A stretch of DNA of 64,000 nucleotides from Roseiarcus sp963842835. Lineage in GTDB: Bacteria > Pseudomonadota > Alphaproteobacteria > Rhizobiales > Beijerinckiaceae. The notes below the pieces were generated by a model. That model saw only the letters and a list, made by a program, of their open reading frames with translations. It made no database searches and was not told the origin of the DNA. Each line of letters begins with the position of its first letter. Positions within the stretch are counted from its first letter, which is position 1. Shown here one piece after another: positions 26,369 to 35,114 of this stretch. Both the position numbers and the translations under genes were made by a program. The DNA is taken from the NCBI GenBank assembly GCA_963842835.1, contig CAWJIB010000003.1, positions 366,584 to 430,583 of the forward strand, written 5' to 3'.

Positions 26369-27766
26369 ATGAAAGAGATCTCCTGCAAGCTGATCGTCGT
26401 CGGCGCCGGGCCCGGCGGCTATGTCTGCGCCATACGCGCCGGACAACTTGGCCTCGACGCCGTGATCGTCGAGGCCAATAAGCTCGGCGGCGCCTGCCTC
26501 AATGTCGGCTGCATTCCCTCCAAGGCGTTGATTCACGCCGCCGAGGAATTTGAAAAGGCGCGGCATATGGCGGCCGGCCAGAGCCCGCTGGGAATTTCGC
26601 TGAGCGCGCCTGAAATCGATCTCACCAAGACGATCGCCTGGAAGGACGCAATCGTCGCCCGATTGCGCGGCGGCGTCGCAGGCCTGTTGAAGAAGGGCAA
26701 GGTCAAGATCGTCGCGGGCGCGGCGAGGTTCCGCGACGGCAAAACGATCGCCGTGGAGACGGAAACCGGGCTGCAGATCATCCGCGCCGAGGCGATCGTC
26801 ATCGCGACGGGTTCGGCGCCGGTCGAATTGCCGTCTCTGCCCTTCGGCGGACCGGTCATTTCGTCGACGCAGGCTTTATCCCTCGACACGATCCCGCAAA
26901 AGCTGGTCGTCGTCGGCGGCGGCTATATCGGGCTGGAGCTCGGCACGGCTTTCGCCAAGATGGGCTCGGCGGTGACGGTCGTGGAGGCGATGGCGCGCAT
27001 CCTGCCGCAATACGACGCGGAGCTGACGCGTCCCGTCGCCAAGCGTCTGAGCGAGCTCGGCGTCAAGACGCTGACCGACGCCAAGGCGAAAGGCTTAAGC
27101 GCGAAGGGAGACGCGCTGGTGGTCGACGTCGGCAACGAGAAGGAAATTCGGCTCGGCGCCGACAAGATTCTCGTCACCGTCGGCCGCAGGCCCGTCACGG
27201 AAGGTTGGGGCCGCGAGGAACTCGTGCTCGACATGGACGGCCAATTCATCCGCATCGACGACGAATGCCGCACTTCAATGCGCGGCGTCTATGCGATTGG
27301 CGACGTGACGGGAGAGCCGATGCTGGCCCATCGCGCCATGGCCCAGGGCGAAATGGTCGCCGAGATCATCGCCGGCCACAAGCGGAGCTGGGACAAGCGC
27401 GCGATTCCCGCGGTATGCTTCACCGATCCCGAAATCGTTTCCGTTGGCCTGTCGCCGCAGGACGCCGCCCACGCCGGGACCGCGATCAAGATCGGCCAAT
27501 TTCCGTTCTCGGCCAACGGCCGCGCCATGACCAAGCTCGACGAGGAGGGCTTCGTGCGCGTCATCGCCCGAGCCGACAATCATCTCGTGCTCGGCGTTCA
27601 AGCAGTGGGGCGCGACGTTTCCGAATTGGCGGCCGCCTTCGGCCTGGCGTTGGAAATGGGCGCGCGGCTGGAGGACGTCGCCGGGACGATTCACGCCCAT
27701 CCGACGCTGGGCGAGGCGCTTCAGGAGGCCGCCCTCAGGGCGCTCGGGCGCGCGCTGCATATTTGA
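26369..27766 (+). CDS. lpdA: Dihydrolipoyl dehydrogenase (E3)
   Basis: A 465-aa flavoprotein disulfide reductase. It has the N-terminal FAD motif VGAGPGGYVCAIRAGQLG, redox-active disulfide GGACLNVGCIPSK, NAD motif VVGGGYIGLELGTAF, FAD segment YAIGDVTGEPMLAHRA and C-terminal active-site HAHPTLGE. Its ATG touches the E2 stop codon (TAG-ATG), so it is translationally coupled. It reoxidises lipoamide for the Bkd complex. Since acoABC has no E3 in the window, it may be shared. A 3' gap of 42 bp separates it from the convergent cox cluster end. Confidence 0.96.
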   Translation: MKEISCKLIVVGAGPGGYVCAIRAGQLGLDAVIVEANKLGGACLNVGCIPSKALIHAAEEFEKARHMAAGQSPLGISLSAPEIDLTKTIAWKDAIVARLRGGVAGLLKKGKVKIVAGAARFRDGKTIAVETETGLQIIRAEAIVIATGSAPVELPSLPFGGPVISSTQALSLDTIPQKLVVVGGGYIGLELGTAFAKMGSAVTVVEAMARILPQYDAELTRPVAKRLSELGVKTLTDAKAKGLSAKGDALVVDVGNEKEIRLGADKILVTVGRRPVTEGWGREELVLDMDGQFIRIDDECRTSMRGVYAIGDVTGEPMLAHRAMAQGEMVAEIIAGHKRSWDKRAIPAVCFTDPEIVSVGLSPQDAAHAGTAIKIGQFPFSANGRAMTKLDEEGFVRVIARADNHLVLGVQAVGRDVSELAAAFGLALEMGARLEDVAGTIHAHPTLGEALQEAALRALGRALHI

Positions 27767-27808
27767 TTTTGCACGCGGCGACGACATCGCCGCGCCGAGT
27801 TGGCCTAA

Positions 27809-28030
27809 TCAGATCCGGGCGAAACAGATTGGGCCAAAGCCATCCAAACCTCGGCCGTGCGCGTGCGTTCCGTCGAGACAGCACGTGGGAACCAGGAGCC
27901 CGGCGACGAGAATGGCCAGGGCGAACCAGGTTCCCGGCGCGATCCAGCGCGGCGCGCGCGCGATCGCGAGGGCGAAATCGACCGGCGAGGGAATTGGGCG
28001 GCCCGTCGCCGCCATGGCTAGCGCATTCAT
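27809..28030 (-). CDS. Small single-pass membrane protein at the end of the cox cluster
   Basis: A 73-aa protein I do not recognise. A soluble amphiphilic N-terminus (about 33 residues) is followed by one strongly hydrophobic helix, TWFALAILVAGLLVPTCCL, and a short tail containing DGTHAHGRGLDG. The start is well supported: AAAGGAGAAC sits 4-8 nt before ATG 28030, and the gene begins only 13 bp after the coxF stop on the same strand. The paired cysteines at the membrane edge and the two histidines after it could bind a metal or a cofactor, but that is speculation. In known cox operons the genes after coxF encode CoxG, a membrane-binding protein; this one shows no CoxG similarity. Confidence 0.65.
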   Translation of the reverse strand: MNALAMAATGRPIPSPVDFALAIARAPRWIAPGTWFALAILVAGLLVPTCCLDGTHAHGRGLDGFGPICFARI

Positions 28031-28043
28031 GATCGTTCTCCTT

Positions 28044-28895
28044 TCAACTGGCCGCGCGGCGTTCGCCGCCGTCCGCCGCCGCCGCCGCCGGCAGCCGACC
28101 CGACCGGCGCAGGGCGACGATTTCCGCAATGATGGAGAGCGCGATCTCGTCGGAGGTGACCGCGCCGATATCGAGCCCCGCTGGCGCCTTGACCGCGTCG
28201 AGGCGCGCGCGCGGCGCTCCTGCCTTGGCCAATTCGTCGCGCAAGGTCGCCGCCTTGCGCCGGGAACCGACGAACGAGACGTGTCGCGCCTCGAACGCGC
28301 AGGCGGCTTGAAGCGCCGCCCGGTCGCCCGCCCCTTGGGTGGAGACGACGACGTAGATCTCGCGCGCGTTCAAACGCGGCAGATCGAAGCCCTCGATCTT
28401 GCGTTCGACGCCGCCGAATTTGCCCAAGTCGTCCTTCGCCGCCGCCACAGTGACGGAAAAGCCCATCGCGTCCCCCATTCCGGCGAGCGCCACCGCGACC
28501 GGCGAAGCCCCCATGACAAGCAGCGTCGGCCTCGGCAGAACCGGTTCAACGAAAATATCCATCGTCCCCTGGCTTGGGCAGGCGTTATTGGCGTAGAGGA
28601 CGCCGCTGCGATCCTCGCCCGGCTGGACGCCGAGTTCGGCGAGCAAATCCTTGGGCTGGATGGAGACGAGGCGCGACTTTCCGTCCGATATCGATTGCCG
28701 CGCCGCCTTCAGCACCGCGGCGCGCGCGCAGCCGCCGCCGATCCAGCCTTCGGAAATCGAACCGTCCGTTCCGATCAGCGCCTTGGCGCCCGCCTTGGCC
28801 GCTGTGACCGAAACCGTTCGCACCACCGTGGCGAGGGCGAAAGGCTCGCCCCTGGCCTGGCGCTGTGCGGCGAGATCGAAAAGTTCGGATGTCAT
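28044..28895 (-). CDS. coxF: XdhC/CoxF-family molybdenum-cofactor insertion protein
   Basis: A 283-aa XdhC/CoxI-type protein. The N-terminal domain has ATVVRTVSVTAAKAGAKALI and the conserved GWIGGGCARAAVLKAA. The C-terminal Rossmann-like domain has LLVMGASPVAVALAGM and FVGSRRKAATLRDEL. In characterised systems such proteins bind Mo-cofactor, assist its sulfuration and insertion, and act on the large subunit. It starts 3 bp after the coxE stop, so it belongs to the cox operon. The Ala-rich C-terminal 20 residues look disordered. Confidence 0.88.
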   Translation of the reverse strand: MTSELFDLAAQRQARGEPFALATVVRTVSVTAAKAGAKALIGTDGSISEGWIGGGCARAAVLKAARQSISDGKSRLVSIQPKDLLAELGVQPGEDRSGVLYANNACPSQGTMDIFVEPVLPRPTLLVMGASPVAVALAGMGDAMGFSVTVAAAKDDLGKFGGVERKIEGFDLPRLNAREIYVVVSTQGAGDRAALQAACAFEARHVSFVGSRRKAATLRDELAKAGAPRARLDAVKAPAGLDIGAVTSDEIALSIIAEIVALRRSGRLPAAAAADGGERRAAS

Positions 28896-28898
28896 GGC

Positions 28899-30098
28899 TC
28901 ATAGCCTCGCGAGATAGGGTTCGAGCGCGGCGAGACTGTCGATGTTGTGCGCCGGCGCGAACAGGTCGACGAACGGCAACGCGGCCTGCATGCCGCGCGC
29001 GCTCGGAGTGAAGCCCTCCCAGCCGATCAGCGGATTGAGCCAGACGATGCGGCGGCAACGGCGGCGCAGATCGCGCATCGCCGCTTCCAGCAGCGTCGGC
29101 TCGCCGGTGTCGTAGCCGTCGGAAAGGATCATCACGCAGCTGCGCGAATGAAGGACGCGGCGCGCGTGCCAGCGATTGAAAGCGGCGAGGCACTCGCCGA
29201 TCTTGGTACCGCCGCCGATCCCCTGCGCCATCAGCGCGAGCCGGTCCAGAGCGCGGGTGGGATCGGGTTCGCGCAAGGCCGAAGAGACATGCGCGAGGCG
29301 AGTGTGAAACAGGAACGCCTCGGATTGCCGGAACGAAAGTGCGACCGCATGCGCGAAGCGCGTGAAGAACGCCGTGTAGAGCTCCATCGATCCCGAGGCG
29401 TCGAGCAAGACGACGAGACGCAGCGGCTTGGGCTTGCGTTGACGAAACGCGAGATCGAAGGGCTCGCCGCCGTGACCGACGCTGCGCCGGATCGTCGCGC
29501 GAAGATCGATCCGCCGCCCGCGGGCGCGCGTCCGATCGCGGCGCGTCAGGCGCGCGCGCATGTTCCGCGCCAGCCGCTCGGCCAGCGCGAGGGCGTCCGC
29601 CATTTCACGGCCGCCGCTCAATTTGCGCAGGTCTTTGGCGCTCAGCGCGTCCTGCGCCGAGGCGCCGCCTTTGCGGCCGCGCCCGTCCGCCAGGGTCGTC
29701 TCGGCGCCTTCCACGTCGACGCTCTGCGGCAAGTCGTTGGGCTGATGGGCGCCGCCGGGCCCGGCTTCGAACCTGCGCGGCGATTTTGCGCCGCCGCCCG
29801 GCGCGCTGACGCGCAACGCCTGACGCGCGCCGCGCCCGCGCCAGAACGCCTGGAAGAGCTCGTCGAAGCGCGCGAGGTCGGAATGTCGCGACGAGAACAA
29901 CGCCTTGAACGCGGCCCGCAGGCTATCGGGCCGGTCGGCGACCGGCGATGCGAGAAGGCGCGCCGCATCGGCGACTTCCGCGTGGCCGATCGCGAAGCCC
30001 GCGCCGCGCAACGTCGCGACAAATCCGGCGAGCCGACGGCGCATGGAGGCGCCGGGCTCGAAGCCGTCGTCGCGAAGCATGGCGAGCGCGGCGCTCAT
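28899..30098 (-). CDS. coxE: CoxE, VWA-domain protein for CO dehydrogenase maturation
   Basis: A 399-aa CoxE-like protein. The C-terminal von Willebrand A domain has a complete MIDAS: DASGSM (in LVVLLDASGSMELY), Thr in GGGTKIGECL and Asp in SDGYDTGE. The N-terminal half is helical, with a basic linker at about residues 180-205. CoxE works with the AAA+ ATPase CoxD in building the Mo-Cu centre of CO dehydrogenase in Afipia (Oligotropha). It starts 3 bp after the coxD stop. Only the CoxE class has this VWA arrangement next to a MoxR-like ATPase in a cox cluster. Confidence 0.92.
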   Translation of the reverse strand: MSAALAMLRDDGFEPGASMRRRLAGFVATLRGAGFAIGHAEVADAARLLASPVADRPDSLRAAFKALFSSRHSDLARFDELFQAFWRGRGARQALRVSAPGGGAKSPRRFEAGPGGAHQPNDLPQSVDVEGAETTLADGRGRKGGASAQDALSAKDLRKLSGGREMADALALAERLARNMRARLTRRDRTRARGRRIDLRATIRRSVGHGGEPFDLAFRQRKPKPLRLVVLLDASGSMELYTAFFTRFAHAVALSFRQSEAFLFHTRLAHVSSALREPDPTRALDRLALMAQGIGGGTKIGECLAAFNRWHARRVLHSRSCVMILSDGYDTGEPTLLEAAMRDLRRRCRRIVWLNPLIGWEGFTPSARGMQAALPFVDLFAPAHNIDSLAALEPYLARL

Positions 30099-30101
30099 GG
30101 C

Positions 30102-30992
30102 TTAGGCCACCTTGCCGAGCAGACGCTCGGTCGTCTGCCTGGCGATCCGCGCGCGATCCTCGTGGGTCTTGAGCAGCGCGATCAGCGTATCGTGCACGAG
30201 TTCGGGCGTCTGGCGCATGTCCTCGACGCCCAGACCCGCCAGCGTGGCGGCCCAATCGAGCGTTTCGGCGACGCCGGGAACTTTCCGCAGGTCCTCCTTG
30301 CGCAGCATCCCGACCATGCGCGCGACCTGCAACGCCAGAGCCGCGTCGACGCCGGGCAGGCGCTTGAGGATGATCGCCGCCTCGCGGTCGACGTCGGGGA
30401 AGTCGAGGTAATGATAGAGGCAGCGCCGGCGCAGAGCGTCGGAAAGCTCGCGCGTCCCGTTGGACGTCAGCACCACGCGCGGAATCGATCGAGCCCGGAT
30501 CGTGCCGAACTCGGGAATCGTCACTTGGTAGTCGGAAAGGAGTTCGAGCAGGAACGCTTCGAACTCTTCGTCGGCGCGATCGACTTCGTCGACGAGCAGA
30601 ACCGGCGGGCTTTCGCGGCGGATCGCGGCCAGCAGCGGCCGCTCCAAGAGATAATCCTCGGAAAAAATATGCGCTTCGATTTCGACGGCGCTGGCGCCGG
30701 AGCCCTCGCGCGCCTTGATCGCGAGGAGTTGGCGCTGGTAGTTCCATTCGTAGAGCGCCGAATTTGCGTCGAGGCCCTCGTAACACTGCATGCGGATGAG
30801 CTCGCTGCCGTGAACGAGCGCCAGCGCCTTGGCGACCTCCGTTTTGCCGACGCCCGCCTCGCCCTCGATCAGCAACGGGCGCTTCAAATGATCCATCATC
30901 CAAAGCGCGGTCGCGAGATCCCGGTCCGCGACATAGCCGACCTCGGCGAGCTGGGCGGCGATCGCGGCGCGAGGGATGACGGTGCTTGGCAT
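30102..30992 (-). CDS. coxD: CoxD, MoxR-type AAA+ ATPase
   Basis: A 296-aa MoxR-clade AAA+ protein. Walker A is GEAGVGKTEVAKA, Walker B is PPVLLVDEVDRADEE, and sensor 1 is VVLTSNGTREL followed by RRRCLYHYLDFP, which carries the arginine finger region. In A. carboxidovorans CoxD acts as a chaperone that partly unfolds apo-CODH so that the copper and sulfur of the active site can be installed. AGGA precedes the ATG. It lies 90 bp after coxL and is followed closely by coxE. Confidence 0.93.
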   Translation of the reverse strand: MPSTVIPRAAIAAQLAEVGYVADRDLATALWMMDHLKRPLLIEGEAGVGKTEVAKALALVHGSELIRMQCYEGLDANSALYEWNYQRQLLAIKAREGSGASAVEIEAHIFSEDYLLERPLLAAIRRESPPVLLVDEVDRADEEFEAFLLELLSDYQVTIPEFGTIRARSIPRVVLTSNGTRELSDALRRRCLYHYLDFPDVDREAAIILKRLPGVDAALALQVARMVGMLRKEDLRKVPGVAETLDWAATLAGLGVEDMRQTPELVHDTLIALLKTHEDRARIARQTTERLLGKVA

Positions 30993-31082
30993 GGCTGTCC
31001 TATCGCCTGACGGCCCGTTCTCCCGCCATAGGCCGTCGAAAGACGGGCGCTCTTGCGAACGCCCTACGGCGGAAGAGCGGAG

Positions 31083-33506
31083 TCATCTATGCAGCCCCAA
31101 ATTTTCCGCCGCCTGCCAGACGCGATAATTGTCGTGTGGCATCGCTATATGGGTCGAGCCGAGGAATTTGAACGCGTCGTTCACCGCATTGGCGAAGCAC
31201 GGAACGCTGCCGACGTTCGGGCTCTCGCCGACGCCCTTGGCGCCGATCGGGTGATGCGGCGAAGGCGTGACCGTGTAGTCGGTTTCCCAATGCGGCGTCT
31301 CGACCGCCGTCGGCAGGAAATAGTCGAGCAGCGACGCGCCTTTGACGTTGCCGTCGGCGTCGTAGGCGATCTCCTGGCCCATCGCGATGCCGTAGCCTTC
31401 GGTCAGGCCGCCGTGGACCTGGCCCTCGATGATCATCGGGTTGATGCGCGTGCCGCAGTCGTCGAGCGCATAGAAGCGCCTGACCTTATGCACGCCGGTG
31501 TCGACATCGATGTCCATGACGCAAATGTAGGCGCCGAAGGGATAGGTCATGTTCGGCGGGTCATAGTAGCTCACGGCTTCGAGGCCCGGCTCCATGCCCG
31601 GCGGGACCTTGTTGTAGGCGGCCCAGGCGATCTGGCTCATCGTCTTGAATTGCTCGGGATTGCCTTTGACGCGGAAGCGGTCGACGTCCCATTCGAGGTC
31701 GCCCTCGTGCACCTCCAGCATATAGGCGGCGATCATCTGCGCCTTGGCCTTGATCTTGCGCGAGGCCATGGCGATCGCCGCGCCCGTGACCGGCGTCGAT
31801 CGCGATCCGTAGGTGCCCAGGCCATAGGGCGCCGTGTCGGTATTGCCCTCTTCGATCGCGATGTCGTCGGCGGGAATGCCGATTTCCGTCGCGATGATCT
31901 GCGCCCATGTCGTCTCGTGGCCCTGGCCCTGGCTCTTGGAGCCCATGCGGCCGATCGCCTTGCCGGTGGGATGAATGCGGATCTCGGCCGAATCGAACAT
32001 CGCGATGCCGAGGATGTCGCAATTCTTCGAGGGGCCGGCGCCGACGATTTCCGTGAAGAACGAAACGCCGACGCCCATGAATTCGCGCGTCTCGCCGCGC
32101 TTGAAGGCCTCCTGCCGGGCCTTCTGCTCCTCGCGCAGTTGGCGATAGCCGGTCGCCTCCAGCGCCTTGTGCATCGCCGTGTGATAGTCCCCCGAATCGT
32201 ATTCCCAGCCGAGCGCCGATTGATAGGGGAACTGTTCGCGCTTGATGAAGTTCTTCAGGCGGAAGTCGACGGGGTCCATCCCGAGCTTCTGCGCCATGAT
32301 GTCCATCGCGCGCTCGATGGCGTAGGCCACCTCGGTGACGCGGAACGAGCAGCGATAGGCGACGCCGCCGGGCGCCTTGTTGGTGTAGACGCCGTCGACG
32401 CTGAGGTGCGCGACGGGAAAGTCGTATGACCCGGTAACGATATTGGAGAATCCGGCCGGCCATTTCGACGGGTCGGCGCAGGCGTCGAACGCCCCGTGGT
32501 CGGCCAGAATATGCACGCGCAAGGCCGTGACGCGACCGTCGCGCGTCGCGGCGATCTCGGTGGTCATGTGGTAGTCGCGGGCGAAGGACGTCGTCGACAG
32601 GTTCTCGATGCGGTCCTCGACCCATTTCACCGGCAGGCCGGTGACGATCGAGGCGACGGCCGAGCAGATATAGCCGGGATAGGCGCCGACCTTATTGCCG
32701 AATCCGCCGCCGATGTCGGGCGAAATCACATGAATTTTCTGCTCGGGCAGGCCGGCGATCAGCGCGACCACGGTGCGGATGACGTGCGGCGCCTGGAAGG
32801 TGCCGTAAATCGTGATCTCGCCCTTGATCTTGTCGAAGCTGACGACGCATTGGCAGGTCTCGAGCGGGCAGGGGTGCACGCGCTGGTAGGACAGCAGGTC
32901 CTTGGTCGCGACTTCCGCCTTGGCGAACGCGGCGTCGGTCAGGTCCTTGTCACCCATCCGCCAGTTGAAGATATGGTTGGGATGGCTGCGCGGGCCGTGC
33001 GCGCCTTCCTTCTTGTCCTTGATGTCCTCGCGCAGGATCGGCGCGTCGGGGTCCATCGCCTTGAACGGATCGACGACGACCGGCAGTTCCTCGTATTCGA
33101 CTTCGACGAGGTCCGCGGCGTCGGCGGCGATGTAGCGATCGGTGGCGACGACGAAGGCGATCTCCTGGTTCTGGAACAGCACCTTGCCGTCGGCGAGCAC
33201 CATCTGCACGTCGCCGGCGAGCGTCGGCATCCAGGCGAGATTGACGCCCTTGAGCTCCTCGGCGGTGAGCACGGCGACGACGCCGGGCACGGCCTTGGCC
33301 TTGGACGTGTCGATTTTCGTGATGCGCGCATGGGCGCGGCTGGAGCGGTGAAAATCGCCGTGCAGCATGCCCGGCAGTTTCAAGTCGTCGACGTAATTGC
33401 CGCGGCCCTGGGTGAAGCGCACGTCTTCGACGCGCTTGCGCTTGCAGCCCATGCCTTGCAGCTTCTCGGCGCGCTCGACGGAGGAGGGAGGGGTCGGGGC
33501 GTTCAT
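31083..33506 (-). CDS. coxL: Aerobic CO dehydrogenase large subunit, form I
   Basis: An 807-aa molybdenum hydroxylase large subunit. The decisive motif is AYRCSFR, with Cys386 the residue that bridges Mo and Cu in true CO dehydrogenase. Form II proteins have a Gly-containing loop (AYRGAGR) instead. The C-terminal GAKGVGES carries the catalytic Glu, and the molybdopterin loop has GRMGSKSQGQGHE. The enzyme oxidises CO with water to CO2 and passes electrons through CoxS and CoxM to quinones. Its ATG overlaps the coxS stop by four bases. The sequence length is the same as characterised CoxL. This is the strongest metabolic marker in the window. Confidence 0.97.
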   Translation of the reverse strand: MNAPTPPSSVERAEKLQGMGCKRKRVEDVRFTQGRGNYVDDLKLPGMLHGDFHRSSRAHARITKIDTSKAKAVPGVVAVLTAEELKGVNLAWMPTLAGDVQMVLADGKVLFQNQEIAFVVATDRYIAADAADLVEVEYEELPVVVDPFKAMDPDAPILREDIKDKKEGAHGPRSHPNHIFNWRMGDKDLTDAAFAKAEVATKDLLSYQRVHPCPLETCQCVVSFDKIKGEITIYGTFQAPHVIRTVVALIAGLPEQKIHVISPDIGGGFGNKVGAYPGYICSAVASIVTGLPVKWVEDRIENLSTTSFARDYHMTTEIAATRDGRVTALRVHILADHGAFDACADPSKWPAGFSNIVTGSYDFPVAHLSVDGVYTNKAPGGVAYRCSFRVTEVAYAIERAMDIMAQKLGMDPVDFRLKNFIKREQFPYQSALGWEYDSGDYHTAMHKALEATGYRQLREEQKARQEAFKRGETREFMGVGVSFFTEIVGAGPSKNCDILGIAMFDSAEIRIHPTGKAIGRMGSKSQGQGHETTWAQIIATEIGIPADDIAIEEGNTDTAPYGLGTYGSRSTPVTGAAIAMASRKIKAKAQMIAAYMLEVHEGDLEWDVDRFRVKGNPEQFKTMSQIAWAAYNKVPPGMEPGLEAVSYYDPPNMTYPFGAYICVMDIDVDTGVHKVRRFYALDDCGTRINPMIIEGQVHGGLTEGYGIAMGQEIAYDADGNVKGASLLDYFLPTAVETPHWETDYTVTPSPHHPIGAKGVGESPNVGSVPCFANAVNDAFKFLGSTHIAMPHDNYRVWQAAENLGLHR

Positions 33507-34003
33507 TCCGCGGCTTCCTTATATTCCACGCCGTTGATCTTCGCGGCGGCGTATTGGATGGCCTTGACGATGTTCTGGTAGCCCGTGCAGCGGCAGAGAT
33601 TGCCGGATATGCCGAGCCGGATTTCGGCGTCGGTCGGGCTGGGGTTTTCTTGCAACAGGCGATGCGCGCGCACGATCATGCCGGGCGTGCAATAGCCGCA
33701 TTGCAGGCCGTGCATTTCGCGGAACGCCTCCTGCAGCACATGCAGCTTGCCGTCGGCCGCGGCCATGCCCTCGATGGTGAGAACCTCGGCGCCGGCCGCC
33801 TGCGCGGCGAACATCGTGCAGGCCTTGACCGACTTGCCGTCGACGTCGACCGTGCAGGCGCCGCAATGCGAAGTGTCGCAGCCGATATGCGGGCCGGTGA
33901 GGCCGATATTCTCTCTGAGATAATGGATCAGCAGCGTGCGCGGCTCGACCTCGGCCGACACCGCCTTGCCGTTGACTTTCATGCTTACGGTCAGCTTGGA
34001 CAT
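33503..34003 (-). CDS. coxS: Aerobic CO dehydrogenase small iron-sulfur subunit
   Basis: A 166-aa protein with two [2Fe-2S] clusters. The plant-ferredoxin-type site is GCDTSHCGACTVDVDGK plus ACT. The helical-domain site is LQCGYCTPGM plus NLCRCTGY. It transfers electrons from the Mo-Cu site in CoxL to the FAD in CoxM. The larger open frame reaches upstream into coxM in another phase; ATG 34003 is the correct start. It lies 11 bp after the coxM stop and overlaps coxL by ATGA. Confidence 0.96.
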   Translation of the reverse strand: MSKLTVSMKVNGKAVSAEVEPRTLLIHYLRENIGLTGPHIGCDTSHCGACTVDVDGKSVKACTMFAAQAAGAEVLTIEGMAAADGKLHVLQEAFREMHGLQCGYCTPGMIVRAHRLLQENPSPTDAEIRLGISGNLCRCTGYQNIVKAIQYAAAKINGVEYKEAAE

Positions 34004-34014
34004 CGACAATTCCC

Positions 34015-34881
34015 TCAGCTTTTGGTCCGCGCGAAGGCGCTGCTCAAGGCGCGGGCGGTCATCACGCCGGCCATCTTCTTGCGATATTCCGATGAGCCGC
34101 GCCCATCGGCGGCCGGCGAAGCGATGGCCTCGGCGGCGGCCGAGGCGCGCGCCAGCGCCGCCTTGTCCAAATGCGAACCGACGACGGCCCGCGCCGCCTC
34201 GGCGGCGAAAAGCGCGGTGTCGGCGACATTGGTCAGGCCGATCGAGCAGGTCGCGACCTGACCGTTGGACACCGTCAGGACGACGGCTGCGGCGGCGGTC
34301 GCATAGTCGCCGACCTTGCGCTTCAGCTTCGCATAGGCATAGCCGTGCCCGCTCGGCGGCGCGGGGAAACGGACCGCCGTGAGAATTTCGCCCTGAGCGG
34401 CGGAGGTGGAGTAGGCGCCCTGGTAATAATCGCGCGCCGCGATGCGCCGCTCGCCGGTCCGGCCGCGCAACACGTAGCTGGCGCCCAGACACATCATCAC
34501 GGCGGGCATGTCGTTGCCGGGATCGCCGTTGGCGACGTTGCCGCCGATCGTGCCCATATAGCGAACTTGCGGGTCGGCGATCAGTTCGGCCGCCTCGCGA
34601 AGGATCGGCGCCCTCGCGGCGAGCAGCTCGCTCGCGATCACCTCGTGCTGCGTGGTCATCGCGCCGATGACGATCTCGGCGCCGTCGGCGCTGACGCCTT
34701 TGAGTTCGTCGAGGGCCGCGAGATCAACGAGATGGCTCGGCGCCGCCAGCCGCAGCTTCATCATCGGGATCAAGCTATGGCCGCCGGCGATCACCCGCGC
34801 CTCGGCGTCGAGATTCGCCAGCAGGGCTATGGCGTCGCTGAGGTTGGTTGGCCGATGGTAATCGAATGAGCCGGGAATCAA
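34015..34881 (-). CDS. coxM: Aerobic CO dehydrogenase medium FAD subunit
   Basis: A 288-aa FAD-binding subunit of the CODH/xanthine dehydrogenase family. FAD motifs AGGHSLIPMMKLRLA and TIGGNVANGDPGNDMPA are both present, and the C-terminal CODH FAD domain follows. The start is TTG at 34881, chosen because GGGAGG lies 6 nt upstream and the protein begins with the usual IPGSFDYHRP. It is the first structural gene of the M-S-L block. The 233-bp leader contains two short inverted repeats but no clear -35/-10 pair. Confidence 0.95.
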   Translation of the reverse strand: MIPGSFDYHRPTNLSDAIALLANLDAEARVIAGGHSLIPMMKLRLAAPSHLVDLAALDELKGVSADGAEIVIGAMTTQHEVIASELLAARAPILREAAELIADPQVRYMGTIGGNVANGDPGNDMPAVMMCLGASYVLRGRTGERRIAARDYYQGAYSTSAAQGEILTAVRFPAPPSGHGYAYAKLKRKVGDYATAAAAVVLTVSNGQVATCSIGLTNVADTALFAAEAARAVVGSHLDKAALARASAAAEAIASPAADGRGSSEYRKKMAGVMTARALSSAFARTKS

Positions 34882-34987
34882 GCGAAGCCTCCCTAATTTC
34901 GCGCGCTGCCTTCACTGGGTCGGTCAATCCTCGAAGGACTGGCTGTCGGCCGCAGGCGCGCCTAGACCGTAAGCGAGAATCGCTTCC

Positions 34988-35000
34988 TGTGCGGCGCACA
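34988..35000. repeat. Inverted repeat in the coxM leader
   Basis: TGTGC-GGC-GCACA, perfect 5-bp arms with a 3-nt centre, about 107 bp upstream of the coxM TTG start. Possible operator for the cox structural genes; no known motif matches. Confidence 0.35.
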
Positions 35001-35064
35001 AGCAACGGCGCGTGCATTGACGGCGGACAAAAGCACGGAAGGCCGGAGAAAGCGCACGAAATGG

Positions 35065-35079
35065 GTCAGCCTAGCTGAC
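35065..35079. repeat. Inverted repeat between the MHYT-LytTR gene and coxM
   Basis: GTCAGC-CTA-GCTGAC, perfect 6-bp arms. It lies about 36 bp past the stop of the regulator gene and 184 bp upstream of coxM. It could be a weak terminator hairpin for the regulator or a binding site. No U-run follows on either strand, which argues against a classical intrinsic terminator. Confidence 0.4.
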
Positions 35080-35114
35080 GATTTGCACGAATTGCATGCT
35101 CACGCCGGCCGCCA

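Noticed and set aside
28947..31010. A 687-codon plus-strand frame opposite coxE and coxD
   Set aside because: Shadow of two conserved genes; no protein family resemblance.
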